Below the pieces are notes generated by a model, which did no database searches, was not told the DNA's origin, and was given only the letters and a program-made list of their open reading frames with translations. From an uncultured Lachnospiraceae bacterium (GTDB taxonomy: Bacteria > Bacillota > Clostridia > Lachnospirales > Lachnospiraceae), in the NCBI GenBank assembly GCA_900555195.1, contig USKC01000214.1, positions 1-5,610 of the forward strand: a stretch of 5,610 nt of DNA. The letters run 5' to 3'. Both the position numbers and the translations under genes were made by a program. The stretch's first letter is position 1, and the number at the start of each line of letters is the position of its first letter. Below are positions 1 through 5,610 of the stretch, in pieces.

Positions 1-1704
1 GGGCGGATCTATAAGATCGCTCAGCCGGAAGCGGATGAACTGCTGCTGACGGTTAAGAATAAGGGCGGGCAGCAACGGGTGGTGATCTCCGCCTCCGCCT
101 CTCTTCCTCTGATTTATCTGACGGACAAAAACAAACCAAGCCCGCTGACGGCTCCGAATTTCTGCATGCTTCTCCGCAAGCATCTTCAGAACGGCAGGAT
201 TCTCAGCATCACACAGCCCGGAATGGAACGGGTTCTCAATTTTGAGATTGAACACCTGGATGAAATGGGAGATCTGTGCCGGAAAACACTGGCTGTTGAA
301 CTCATGGGCAAGCACAGCAATATCATCTTCTGTGATGATTCCGGCATGATCATCGACAGTATCAAGCATATTTCAGGCATGGTCAGTTCCGTGCGGGAAG
401 TTCTGCCCGGAAAACCATATTTTATTCCGCATACGCAGGATAAGCTGAATCCTCTGGAGGCAGATCAGGAAACGTTCAACGCGCGGATCTTTTCCAAGAA
501 CCAGCCTTGTTTCAAGGCGCTCTATACTTCCTTCACCGGCCTGTCTCCCGCCATAGCCCATGAAATCTGCTACCGGGCAGGCGGCGGTGCAGACAGCTCC
601 TGCGCCGCACTTTCCGCACAGGATCGGGAGGCGCTCTGGCAGGCGTTCTCCTCTATGATGGAGGATGTACGCTCCGGCAGATTCTCCTGCTGCATCGTCT
701 ACGAACCAGGTGACCAGAAGGCTTCTGCCCCGGCTGAATACGCTGCGCTCACGCTCACTTCTTATCCGGCAGCATCCAGAAAAACGTATACATCCATCTC
801 CCGGCTGCTGGAAGAATATTATGCGGAAAAAAATATGGTTACCCGGATCCGGCAACGTTCCTCTGATCTCAGGAGAATCGTATCCACAGCACTGGAACGA
901 AATGTAAAGAAATATGATCTGCAGCGCAGGCAGATGCAGGATACACAAAAACGGGATAAGTACCGGGTATACGGAGAACTGCTCAACACCTACGGCTATG
1001 ATGTGCCGTCAGGCGCCAAGTCCATGGAGGCGATCAATTATTATACGGGCGAACCTGTTACCGTGCCTCTGGATCCCACCCTGTCGGCAGGTGAAAATGC
1101 GAAAAAATACTTCGAGAAATACAATAAGCTGAAGCGTACCTATGAGGCCCTTTCCACACTCACGCTGGAAACAAAAGCGGAGGTGGAACATTTGGAATCC
1201 ATCAGCAATTCCCTGGACATCGCACAAAAAGAGGAAGATCTCGTCCAGATCAAGGAAGAACTGATCGAAAGCGGCTATATCCGCCGCAAGGGTGGGACCA
1301 AAAAGGCCAAGGTCACCAGCAAGCCGTTCCACTACCGCAGCAGCGATGGTTATGACATCTATGTTGGCAAGAACAATTACCAGAACGATGAGCTGACTTT
1401 CCGCTTCGCCACCGGCAATGACTGGTGGTTCCACGCCAAAGGAATGCCCGGTTCCCATGTCATCGTGAAATCAAAGGGCGAGCCCCTTCCGGACCGCACC
1501 TTTGAGGAAGCCGCCAGGCTCGCCGCTTATTATTCCAGAGGCCGGGAGCAGGAAAAGGTGGAAATCGACTATACGGAGAAAAAGAACGTAAAAAAACCGG
1601 GCGGCGCCAAACCTGGATTCGTGGTCTATTATACGAACTATTCCATGATGATCGATTCTGACATCAGCGCTTTGAGCCAGGTGGAATCAAATACATCCTT
1701 GTAA
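1..1704 (+). CDS. rqcH: Ribosome quality control factor RqcH (NFACT family), 5' partial
   Basis: RqcH binds 50S subunits blocked by peptidyl-tRNA and recruits alanyl-tRNA to add C-terminal alanine tails that mark the nascent chain for proteolysis (family knowledge). Older annotations call it fibronectin-binding protein FbpA/YloA. The frame is open from base 1 (GRIYKIAQPEADELLLT), so the in-frame GTG at 79 is not the start; about 20-25 N-terminal residues are missing. In window numbering, the NFACT-N core carries CMLLRKHL (55-62) and VREVLPGKPY. A helix-hairpin-helix-like GLSPAIAHEI lies near 180-190. Charged coiled-coil segments run about 273-335 and 365-427. The C-terminal NFACT-R domain (about 441-555) has the diagnostic WWFHAKGMPGSH (475-486) and KNVKKPGGAKPG (528-539). 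The 567 visible residues plus the missing start fit the usual 560-600. Oddity: the tRNA-binding DR motif reads ER (76-77). The gene converges on the coat-protein operon. The family call is secure. Confidence 0.96.
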   Translation, partial: GRIYKIAQPEADELLLTVKNKGGQQRVVISASASLPLIYLTDKNKPSPLTAPNFCMLLRKHLQNGRILSITQPGMERVLNFEIEHLDEMGDLCRKTLAVELMGKHSNIIFCDDSGMIIDSIKHISGMVSSVREVLPGKPYFIPHTQDKLNPLEADQETFNARIFSKNQPCFKALYTSFTGLSPAIAHEICYRAGGGADSSCAALSAQDREALWQAFSSMMEDVRSGRFSCCIVYEPGDQKASAPAEYAALTLTSYPAASRKTYTSISRLLEEYYAEKNMVTRIRQRSSDLRRIVSTALERNVKKYDLQRRQMQDTQKRDKYRVYGELLNTYGYDVPSGAKSMEAINYYTGEPVTVPLDPTLSAGENAKKYFEKYNKLKRTYEALSTLTLETKAEVEHLESISNSLDIAQKEEDLVQIKEELIESGYIRRKGGTKKAKVTSKPFHYRSSDGYDIYVGKNNYQNDELTFRFATGNDWWFHAKGMPGSHVIVKSKGEPLPDRTFEEAARLAAYYSRGREQEKVEIDYTEKKNVKKPGGAKPGFVVYYTNYSMMIDSDISALSQVESNTSL

Positions 1705-1743
1705 GCGGAGGGGCATCCGTCTTTCCCCGCTGCAGGACGCAAT

Positions 1744-1783
1744 AACCGGCGGCATTGCTTTTCTTACTGCAATGCCGCCGGTT
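1744..1783. terminator. Strong hairpin between convergent genes, probable bidirectional terminator
   Basis: A perfect 15-bp inverted repeat, AACCGGCGGCATTGC (1744-1758) and GCAATGCCGCCGGTT (1769-1783), encloses a 10-nt T-rich loop. It lies 39 bp after the rqcH stop and 36 bp after the coat-gene stop on the other strand, which is the expected place for a shared terminator. Neither strand has a real T-run after the stem: the plus strand has three Ts counting the last stem bases, and the minus strand has none. It is therefore not a textbook intrinsic terminator. A weaker bulged hairpin (AGCGG-a-GG with CCCCGCT, 1704-1731) begins at the rqcH stop codon. Confidence 0.7.
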
Positions 1784-1819
1784 TGGATCAATCAGAGGAA
1801 TCCGGTTTGCATCCCGCCC

Positions 1820-2077
1820 TTACAGCGTACCTGTAGTGAACAGGCTCCTTACATGAGCCACCTCTTCCGGCGTGGCCTTCTGTGCAGGCACATAGTAGGA
1901 TTTCTCCCTTGCGATCTGATAAAGCTGTTCCTGCGACTGTTCACAGGCCGTGCGCATCTGCTTCAGCGTGCTCTTCAGTTCTTTGTTTTCCGTCTGGGCG
2001 ATCATCTCGCCGAATCTGGTCAGTTCCCCGTTGATACCTGCCAGCGCATCCGCTACCATCGTCTTTTCCTGCATCAT
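1820..2077 (-). CDS. Small CotF-like spore coat protein, 85 aa
   Basis: This is a short, mostly helical, soluble protein with no signal peptide or membrane segment. Its layout resembles Coat_F (CotF-like) spore coat proteins of Clostridia: an N-terminal helix (MVADALAGINGELTRFGEMI, 7-26), a second helix rich in Gln, Glu and Lys (about 31-57), then an aromatic turn SYYVPA (60-65) corresponding to the GWY-type end of the family, and a short tail. The likely role is a structural coat component or a protein packed in the outer spore layers (inference from family). The start at 2077 is preceded by AGGGTGA (2084-2090) with 6-nt spacing; the adjacent ATG at 2074 is an equally legal alternative. It lies 32 bp downstream of the 61-aa gene on the same strand, so the two are almost certainly cotranscribed. 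The family call comes from pattern recall, not a search. Confidence 0.8.
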   Translation of the reverse strand: MMQEKTMVADALAGINGELTRFGEMIAQTENKELKSTLKQMRTACEQSQEQLYQIAREKSYYVPAQKATPEEVAHVRSLFTTGTL

Positions 2078-2109
2078 ATTCTCTCACCCTTTCTCCGCAT
2101 ATGGCGGCG

Positions 2110-2295
2110 TTACTGTAAAAATTTCATCAGCTGCTGTTTGTTCTCCATGGCCGATTTGGCTCCCTGCTCAAAAAACTGCTTGATTTTGGCATCCTCCGCC
2201 CAGGAAGCGTATTCCTTCATTTTACAGTGCGTCGTATCATATCCGCCGATCAGATGACGCAGGTTCTGCAGATCCAGTTCTGATATATTTGCCAT
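2110..2295 (-). CDS. Small spore coat-associated protein (CotF-like partner), 61 aa
   Basis: This tiny helical protein begins MANISELDLQNLRHLIGG and is the first gene of a two-gene operon with the 85-aa CotF-like protein. It has an N-terminal LDLQNLRHLIGG helix, a YDTTHCKMKEYA segment with a single Cys (24), and a charged helix AEDAKIKQFFEQG (33-45) ending in KQQLMKFLQ. The D-x-K-I-K-x-F-F pattern after a Tyr-rich helix is typical of the short coat proteins paired with CotF-like proteins in Lachnospiraceae, so a spore coat or spore maturation role is inferred. In-frame starts exist at 2328 and 2301. The strong GGAGGT at 2302-2307 sits 6 nt before the ATG at 2295 and directly against the ATG at 2301, so 2295 is chosen. 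No catalytic motif is visible, which suggests a structural protein. Confidence 0.75.
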   Translation of the reverse strand: MANISELDLQNLRHLIGGYDTTHCKMKEYASWAEDAKIKQFFEQGAKSAMENKQQLMKFLQ

Positions 2296-2301
2296 TTCCA
2301 T

Positions 2302-2307
2302 ACCTCC
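2302..2307 (-). promoter_or_regulatory. Ribosome binding site that fixes the start of the 61-aa coat gene
   Basis: GGAGGT on the minus strand is followed by six bases (ATGGAA) and then ATG at 2295. The upstream ATG at 2301 begins immediately after the GGAGGT, too close to be used, and the ATG at 2328 lies before this site. The start is therefore placed at 2295. Confidence 0.85.
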
Positions 2308-2318
2308 ATTTTCTAGCC

Positions 2319-2366
2319 GCAGGCGCATCGGAGCGCCGGCATCACACCGGATTCCGGGGCGCCTGC
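2319..2366 (-). repeat. GC-rich inverted repeat in the leader of the coat operon
   Basis: GCAGGCGC (2319-2326) and GCGCCTGC (2359-2366) form a perfect 8-bp inverted repeat. The region between them also contains two CCGG blocks that can form a small inner stem. It lies between the possible promoter and the ribosome binding site of the 61-aa gene, about 12 bp upstream of the GGAGGT. It could be a structured 5' leader, or a late terminator for the lipoprotein gene whose stop is about 90 bp upstream. No T-run follows on the minus strand, so a terminator role is not favoured. Confidence 0.35.
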
Positions 2367-2383
2367 AGGAACGTTACATCCCT

Positions 2384-2412
2384 ATTGTGCGCTCGGGGCC
2401 AGGCAAATATTC
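2384..2412 (-). promoter_or_regulatory. Possible sigma-E-type sporulation promoter for the coat operon
   Basis: On the minus strand GAATATT (2412-2406) is followed by a 14-nt spacer and CGCACAAT (2391-2384). Mother-cell sigma-E promoters have an ATATT-containing -35 element, about 14 nt, then CATACAAT or similar. The -35 match is good and the -10 matches 6 of 8. The position gives a leader of roughly 80 nt before the 61-aa gene and fits mother-cell expression of coat genes. No convincing sigma-A or sigma-K promoter was seen in the same gap. The assignment is by eye. Confidence 0.3.
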
Positions 2413-2458
2413 AGGAAGCTTTTGTAACCCTTCCTTCAGAACGCATTCCGCCGCTTTT

Positions 2459-3499
2459 TTACATTCCAAGTTCCTCATAAGGGATCGTCACTTCCGTATA
2501 TCCTGCTGCATACGGCGCGATCTCGTAAGGCGTTGTGTAGAAAACCACACCGTCCTCCGTAAGATAAGAAAACTGCGCAAAATCCGTTTTTGCATTCAAT
2601 GTATCCGCAGCATCCCCGAAAAATCCGCCCGCTTCATCCCCTTCCACCAGGGCCAGGAATCTGCTGCGTACCAGTTCGTTCAATTCCTCCTCTGAAAGAG
2701 CGGTCAGGCTTTGGAGGGTCACCTCTTTGCCGTCCGCCCTGCTGAAAAGATGGCTCTCTCTTCCAGGCATTCCATGCGCGCCTCCCGTATAGAGATAGGA
2801 TTCGTGTAAAATACCGATCACCTGATCCCGAACGGTCACTTTGGCCACCGTAACCTCATCTCCATAGGGCGCTATGAGTTCTTCCTCCCCAAGCGACAGG
2901 ATCCAATCGCGGGCCTCATCGGCCAGTGGCTCATATTCTTCCATCTTATCCGCGGTCCATTCTTCATAAAACGCGTTGATCGCATCTGTTTCGGGCGCGG
3001 TTCCCTCAAATACCGGGCGTTCCAGAATCACCTTGCATGCTTCCTGTCCGTTTGAAGCATACCAGATCCTCGTCTCTCTCTCCGGGCGATAAGTATACCC
3101 CTCTACCGTCACGGCTTCTGCTTCTTCTGCCGCCTGGGCAGATTCCCAAATATTCTCTCCCGCCTGTACCGAACCTTCCTCCGTCTGGGATGTGGATTCT
3201 TGCCCGCTTTCTACAGCGGTACTTTCTATTGCATTGCTCTCTATTACAGTGCTCTCTATTGCAGCACTTTCTATCGCGGCATTCTCCGTTGAAGTTTCCG
3301 CCGCTGAGGCGCTTTCCGTCTCCTCGCTCTGCGCCACCTCACTCTGCGCGTCCTCCCAGGCCGTCTCATCTTCGCCCTGCCCATTTCCCCCGCATCCGGC
3401 CAGACACAGGGAGCCTGCCAGCAGCAGCGCCAAAATCCCGCTGCCTACCATCTTTCCTTTTGCCTTCTTTATCTCATTTATCTTGCCTTTGTTTTTCAT
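2459..3499 (-). CDS. Secreted lipoprotein with DUF4163/DUF3298-type C-terminal domain
   Basis: The protein has 346 residues. The N-terminus is a type II (lipoprotein) signal: a Lys-rich segment (2-16), a hydrophobic core (18-33) and lipobox LAGC with the lipidated Cys at 36. A long acidic, Ser/Glu/Thr-rich low-complexity linker follows (about 39-130), including five pentapeptide repeats of the xxIES type (74-98). The folded part shows a DUF4163-like region (about 133-245), with the characteristic YTGGAHG at 237-243, and a DUF3298-like end (about 250-343) with the typical YEIAPYAAG (325-333). These domains occur in RsiV, in PdaC-type proteins and in many clostridial lipoproteins. Here no enzyme domain, anti-sigma domain or transmembrane helix accompanies them, so the function is unknown. 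It is probably anchored to the outer face of the membrane, with the linker crossing the wall. AGGAG (3505-3509) lies 5 nt before the ATG. No clear promoter or neighbouring operon partner was seen. Confidence 0.9.
   Translation of the reverse strand: MKNKGKINEIKKAKGKMVGSGILALLLAGSLCLAGCGGNGQGEDETAWEDAQSEVAQSEETESASAAETSTENAAIESAAIESTVIESNAIESTAVESGQESTSQTEEGSVQAGENIWESAQAAEEAEAVTVEGYTYRPERETRIWYASNGQEACKVILERPVFEGTAPETDAINAFYEEWTADKMEEYEPLADEARDWILSLGEEELIAPYGDEVTVAKVTVRDQVIGILHESYLYTGGAHGMPGRESHLFSRADGKEVTLQSLTALSEEELNELVRSRFLALVEGDEAGGFFGDAADTLNAKTDFAQFSYLTEDGVVFYTTPYEIAPYAAGYTEVTIPYEELGM
3206..3280 (-). repeat. 15-bp tandem repeat encoding five xxIES pentapeptides
   Basis: Five consecutive 15-bp units in the lipoprotein gene encode AAIES, AAIES, TVIES, NAIES and TAVES (residues 74-98). 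The units are similar but not identical at the DNA level, sharing the TCTATT-like core on the plus strand. Being a multiple of three, unit gain or loss would change linker length without shifting the frame. A further GQES follows as a degenerate remnant. Confidence 0.85.
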
Positions 3500-3598
3500 T
3501 CCTGCTCCTATCTGTATATGTCAGCACATACAATCTTTTTTCTATTTCTATTCATTTCAGGTCTCTTCCAGCATACCGCAAATGCCATGATATGCGAA

Positions 3599-3628
3599 CA
3601 TCCGGCCTCTGAATCCAGATGCCGGATG
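3599..3628 (-). terminator. Hairpin after glgA, probable terminator
   Basis: CATCCGGC (3599-3606) and GCCGGATG (3621-3628) form an 8-bp stem. After one mismatch it continues as a 4-bp inner stem closing a four-base loop. It starts 34 bp after the glgA stop, between glgA and the lipoprotein gene, both leftward. Only two Ts follow on the minus strand, so it lacks the classical U-tract. The rest of the 163-bp gap (3500-3662) holds the A-rich upstream region of the lipoprotein gene and nothing else I can name. Confidence 0.5.
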
Positions 3629-3662
3629 CCCCCTGTATATTATTCCCGACGGCCCATCCGCT

Positions 3663-5108
3663 TTAACCGATCAGCCAGTCATACATCTCCTGATATTTCT
3701 TCGCGGATACATCCCAGGAAAAGTCCGCAGCCATGCCGCGGTCCACAATCTTGTTCCATTCCCGCTTCTTATCATAGTAAATCTTCTCCGCATACCGGAT
3801 GGTCGCAAGCATCTCATGCGCGTTATAGTTGCGGAAGCTGAAGCCCGTGCCCGAACTTTCAAATTCGTTATACGGCTGCACCGTGTCCTTCAGCCCTCCC
3901 GTTTCACGCACGATCGGCACGGTACCATACCTTAACGCAATCAGCTGACTCAGCCCGCAGGGCTCAAAGAGCGAAGGCATCAGGAAGGCGTCGCTGGACG
4001 CGTAAATCCTGTGCGCCACCGCTTCTGAATAGTAGATCTGGGCGGATACCTTACCCTGATATTTCCAGGCGAAATGACGGAACATGTTCTCGTATCTCTC
4101 TTCTCCCGTTCCCAGAACGATCAGCTGAATGTTATCCTGACAGAGTTCATCCATCACATAGGCCACCAGATCAAAGCCCTTCTGATCCGTCAGGCGGGAA
4201 ACCACGCCGAGCACCATCGCCTTATCATCCTGGTTGAGCCCAAAATCCGCCTGCAGGGCACGCTTATTCTTGATCTTCTCCTTACGGAAATTCACCGCAT
4301 TAAACGCATGGGTGATATATGAATCCGTCGCCGGATTATACTCTTCATAGTCGATCCCGTTCACGATCCCGCGCAGATCTCCGCTGCGCGCCCGCAGCAG
4401 GCCGTCAAGCCCTTCCCCATAGAAAGGCGTCTTGATCTCTTCCGCATAGGTGCTGCTCACCGTGGTAACCGCATCCGCATAGACGATTCCCCCCTTGAGC
4501 AGGTTCGCATCCTTATACGCCTCCAGCTTATCCGGCGTGAAGAACGACATCGGAAGCCCTGTGATATCCTGTACCTCTTTGATACTCCATTTTCCCTGGA
4601 ACTTCAGGTTGTGGATCGTCATCACCGTCTTGATTCCGCGGTAGAAATCGCTTCCCTGGAACCTTTCATGCAGATAAACGGGAACAAGGCCGGTCTGCCA
4701 GTCATGGCAGTGGATCAGATCCGGTCTGAAATCAATCACAGGCAGGATGGAAAGGGCTGCCTTGGAAAAGAAAGCAAATTTCTCGATTTCAAAGAGCGCA
4801 TTATCACAGTAGGGTTTAAACCCGTTAAAGTAGAATTCATTATCGATGAAGTAATATTTTACCCCGCCGACTTCCGCCTCCATGATCCCCACATACTGAT
4901 TCTGCCAGTGGAAATCCATATAGAAATGCGTTTTATAGGTGAGCCTGTCTTTCATCTCCTGGGTCATGCATACATACTTAGGCAGGATCACCCGTACATC
5001 ATAGTATTCCCTGTCAATGCATTTGGGCAAGGCTCCCACCACGTCCGCCAATCCCCCGGTCTTAATAAAGGGCACGCCTTCCGAAGCCACAAACAGAATT
5101 TTTCTCAT
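3663..5108 (-). CDS. glgA: Glycogen synthase, ADP-glucose-dependent (GT5)
   Basis: GlgA transfers glucose from ADP-glucose to the non-reducing end of a growing alpha-1,4-glucan in the cytoplasm. In clostridia the product is the storage polymer often called granulose. The 481 residues match the family's usual length of about 475-490, and both Rossmann halves of the GT-B fold are complete. Visible motifs: KTGGLADVVGALP (16-28), whose Lys16 contacts ADP-glucose; HCHDWQTG (133-140); TIHNLKFQG (164-172) with the conserved His166; SRLTDQKG (304-311) with Arg305 and Lys310; LGTGEERYE (332-340); and LFEPCGLSQL (380-389) with the catalytic Glu382, followed by RETGGLKDTV. All expected catalytic residues are present. 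The start at 5108 (MRKILFVASEG) is chosen over the ATG at 5129, because GGGAGG at 5116-5121 lies 7 nt before it and because family members begin this way. No other glg gene is in the window. It lies 86 bp downstream of spo0A on the same strand, so partial cotranscription is possible. Confidence 0.97.
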   Translation of the reverse strand: MRKILFVASEGVPFIKTGGLADVVGALPKCIDREYYDVRVILPKYVCMTQEMKDRLTYKTHFYMDFHWQNQYVGIMEAEVGGVKYYFIDNEFYFNGFKPYCDNALFEIEKFAFFSKAALSILPVIDFRPDLIHCHDWQTGLVPVYLHERFQGSDFYRGIKTVMTIHNLKFQGKWSIKEVQDITGLPMSFFTPDKLEAYKDANLLKGGIVYADAVTTVSSTYAEEIKTPFYGEGLDGLLRARSGDLRGIVNGIDYEEYNPATDSYITHAFNAVNFRKEKIKNKRALQADFGLNQDDKAMVLGVVSRLTDQKGFDLVAYVMDELCQDNIQLIVLGTGEERYENMFRHFAWKYQGKVSAQIYYSEAVAHRIYASSDAFLMPSLFEPCGLSQLIALRYGTVPIVRETGGLKDTVQPYNEFESSGTGFSFRNYNAHEMLATIRYAEKIYYDKKREWNKIVDRGMAADFSWDVSAKKYQEMYDWLIG

Positions 5109-5115
5109 TCCGAAT

Positions 5116-5121
5116 CCTCCC
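5116..5121 (-). promoter_or_regulatory. Ribosome binding site that fixes the glgA start
   Basis: GGGAGG on the minus strand is followed by seven bases and the ATG at 5108. The alternative ATG at 5129 lies upstream of this site and would add seven residues not found in the family. The site directly abuts the last base of the 5122-5178 inverted repeat. Confidence 0.85.
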
Positions 5122-5178
5122 GTAATCATAATATCCTTCTCTAAACGTCCAGGCTTTAGAGATATTATACATCATTAC
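5122..5178 (-). promoter_or_regulatory. Nested inverted repeat in the glgA leader (operator or RNA hairpin)
   Basis: Three nested arm pairs share one centre near 5150. They are GTAAT (5122-5126) with ATTAC (5174-5178), ATAATATC (5128-5135) with GATATTAT (5161-5168), and TCTCTAAA (5138-5145) with TTTAGAGA (5155-5162); the last two overlap by two bases on the right side. Together they cover 57 of the 86 bp between spo0A and glgA. As DNA, the inner 8-9-8 dyad resembles a repressor operator located just downstream of the -10 element. As RNA in a spo0A read-through transcript, the whole region could fold into one long AU-rich hairpin ending right at the glgA Shine-Dalgarno. No T-run follows, so it is not a simple spo0A terminator. 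Confidence 0.5.
5164..5169 (-). promoter_or_regulatory. Candidate -10 element (TATAAT) for glgA
   Basis: A perfect TATAAT on the minus strand lies 55 bp before the glgA ATG. The hexamer 17 nt upstream is TTTTAA, a poor -35 match, so a promoter here would be weak or activator-dependent. Transcription would start near 5157, inside the right arm of the inner inverted repeat. Confidence 0.4.
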
Positions 5179-5194
5179 ACGGGTGATTAAAAGG

Positions 5195-5610
5195 CTAATT
5201 TTTATACTGCAGTCTTATTTTGTCCGCAATCAAAGCAATAAATTCCGAGTTAGTGGGCTTCCCTTTTCCGGTATTGATGGTGTATCCGAACAGCGAATCC
5301 AGCGTCTCCATTCTTCCGCGGCTCCACGCAACTTCAATGGCATGGCGGATGGCGCGTTCCACACGGCTCGGCGTGGTCTGGTATTTCTTTGCGATCGTAG
5401 GATAAAGGATCTTGGTGATGGAATTGAGCATCTCAATATCCTCCACAGACATCATGATCGCCTCCCGCAGATACTGATATCCCTTGATGTGGGCAGGCAC
5501 GCCGATCTCGTGTATCATATTCGTCACATCCTTCTCCAGATCATGGGCTTCTCTCTTGGGTTCCGTATCTTTCCTTTCAGCAGCGGATGTTTCCGCCGTC
5601 CCGGAAGCCG
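5195..5610 (-). CDS. spo0A: Sporulation master regulator Spo0A, C-terminal part (5' partial)
   Basis: Spo0A is the response regulator at the end of the sporulation phosphorelay; when phosphorylated it binds DNA and starts sporulation and related stationary-phase programmes. Only about 138 C-terminal codons are in the window. The receiver domain, with its phosphorylated Asp, lies beyond the right edge. The frame is open to base 5610, so the GTG at 5527 is internal. Visible are a hydrophilic interdomain linker ([20 protein letters not shown], about 27 residues with its continuation) and then the complete effector domain: the [20 protein letters not shown] opening, [12 protein letters not shown], the DNA-recognition signature [18 protein letters not shown] (codons at 5368-5315), and the closing [19 protein letters not shown] segment. 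The domain looks intact and ends RLQYKN-TAG. No hairpin terminator follows the stop, so transcripts may run into glgA. Identification is secure. Confidence 0.97.
   Translation of the reverse strand, partial: ASGTAETSAAERKDTEPKREAHDLEKDVTNMIHEIGVPAHIKGYQYLREAIMMSVEDIEMLNSITKILYPTIAKKYQTTPSRVERAIRHAIEVAWSRGRMETLDSLFGYTINTGKGKPTNSEFIALIADKIRLQYKN

Noticed and set aside
79..81. GTG at 79 as the start of rqcH
   Set aside because: The frame is open and clearly homologous to NFACT-N upstream of it to base 1, so the gene is simply cut by the window edge.
373..948. 191-codon open frame on the minus strand opposite rqcH, with another of 149 codons at 1009-1458
   Set aside because: Both lie wholly inside the well-supported rqcH frame, lack recognisable domains and have Cys/Arg-rich shadow composition.
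1772..2257. 161-codon plus-strand frame across the coat operon
   Set aside because: It crosses two minus-strand genes that each have ribosome binding sites and family resemblance, and it begins inside the terminator stem.
2413..2435. Hairpin AGGAAG/CTTCCT as a terminator for the lipoprotein gene
   Set aside because: It is only a 6-bp AT/GC-mixed stem with an 11-nt loop and no T-run, and it overlaps the possible promoter. Too weak to call.
3500..3600. Promoter for the lipoprotein gene
   Set aside because: The A-rich stretch contains TTGTAT and TATACA, but no pair of elements has acceptable spacing and match, so no promoter is claimed.
3037..3612. Plus-strand open frames of 191 and 132 codons over the lipoprotein gene
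   Set aside because: They are antisense readings of the repetitive Ser/Glu-rich linker and signal region, giving Leu/Pro/Ser-rich low-complexity products. The minus-strand frame has a lipobox, known domains and a good ribosome binding site.
4611..5144. 177-codon plus-strand frame opposite the start of glgA
   Set aside because: It is fully antisense to conserved GlgA motifs and resembles no family I know.
1..5610. CRISPR array, insertion sequence, tRNA, toxin-antitoxin or phage genes
   Set aside because: No repeat-spacer pattern, transposase, terminal repeats, tRNA cloverleaf or phage-type protein was seen. Gene content is core chromosomal.

Overview
The window reads as part of a low-to-mid GC, endospore-forming Clostridia chromosome, most likely Lachnospiraceae or a close relative. 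This rests on a Spo0A C-terminal domain with the near-invariant sporulation signature, two small coat-type spore proteins, a Gram-positive lipoprotein of the DUF4163/DUF3298 kind, strong Shine-Dalgarno sites, and a ribosome quality control gene of RqcH type. It holds six genes. The first (rqcH) and last (spo0A) are cut by the window edges. No mobile element, tRNA, rRNA or CRISPR array was seen.

Layout: rqcH runs rightward (1-1704, 5' end missing) and converges on a leftward block. Between them lies a perfect 15-bp inverted repeat (1744-1783) that probably ends transcription from both sides. The leftward block, read from the right edge, is: spo0A (5610-5195, 5' end missing); an 86-bp gap almost filled by a compound inverted repeat; glgA, glycogen synthase (5108-3663); a hairpin at 3628-3599; a lipoprotein gene with a pentapeptide repeat (3499-2459); a 163-bp gap with a possible sporulation-type promoter and a structured leader; and a two-gene small coat-protein operon (2295-2110 and 2077-1820).

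How the genes fit together: four of the six point to sporulation or to storage metabolism that in clostridia is tied to entry into sporulation. Spo0A is the master regulator, GlgA makes glycogen/granulose from ADP-glucose, and the CotF-like proteins are probable late coat components. The lipoprotein is envelope-associated and of unknown function. RqcH is a housekeeping factor that rescues stalled 50S subunits by alanine tailing, and its position here looks incidental.

The window is mostly ordinary, and I see no evidence of an undescribed multi-gene system. The points most worth checking are the 57-bp nested dyad between spo0A and glgA, which covers a TATAAT element and abuts the glgA ribosome binding site, and an apparent Asp-to-Glu change in the key DR motif of RqcH.
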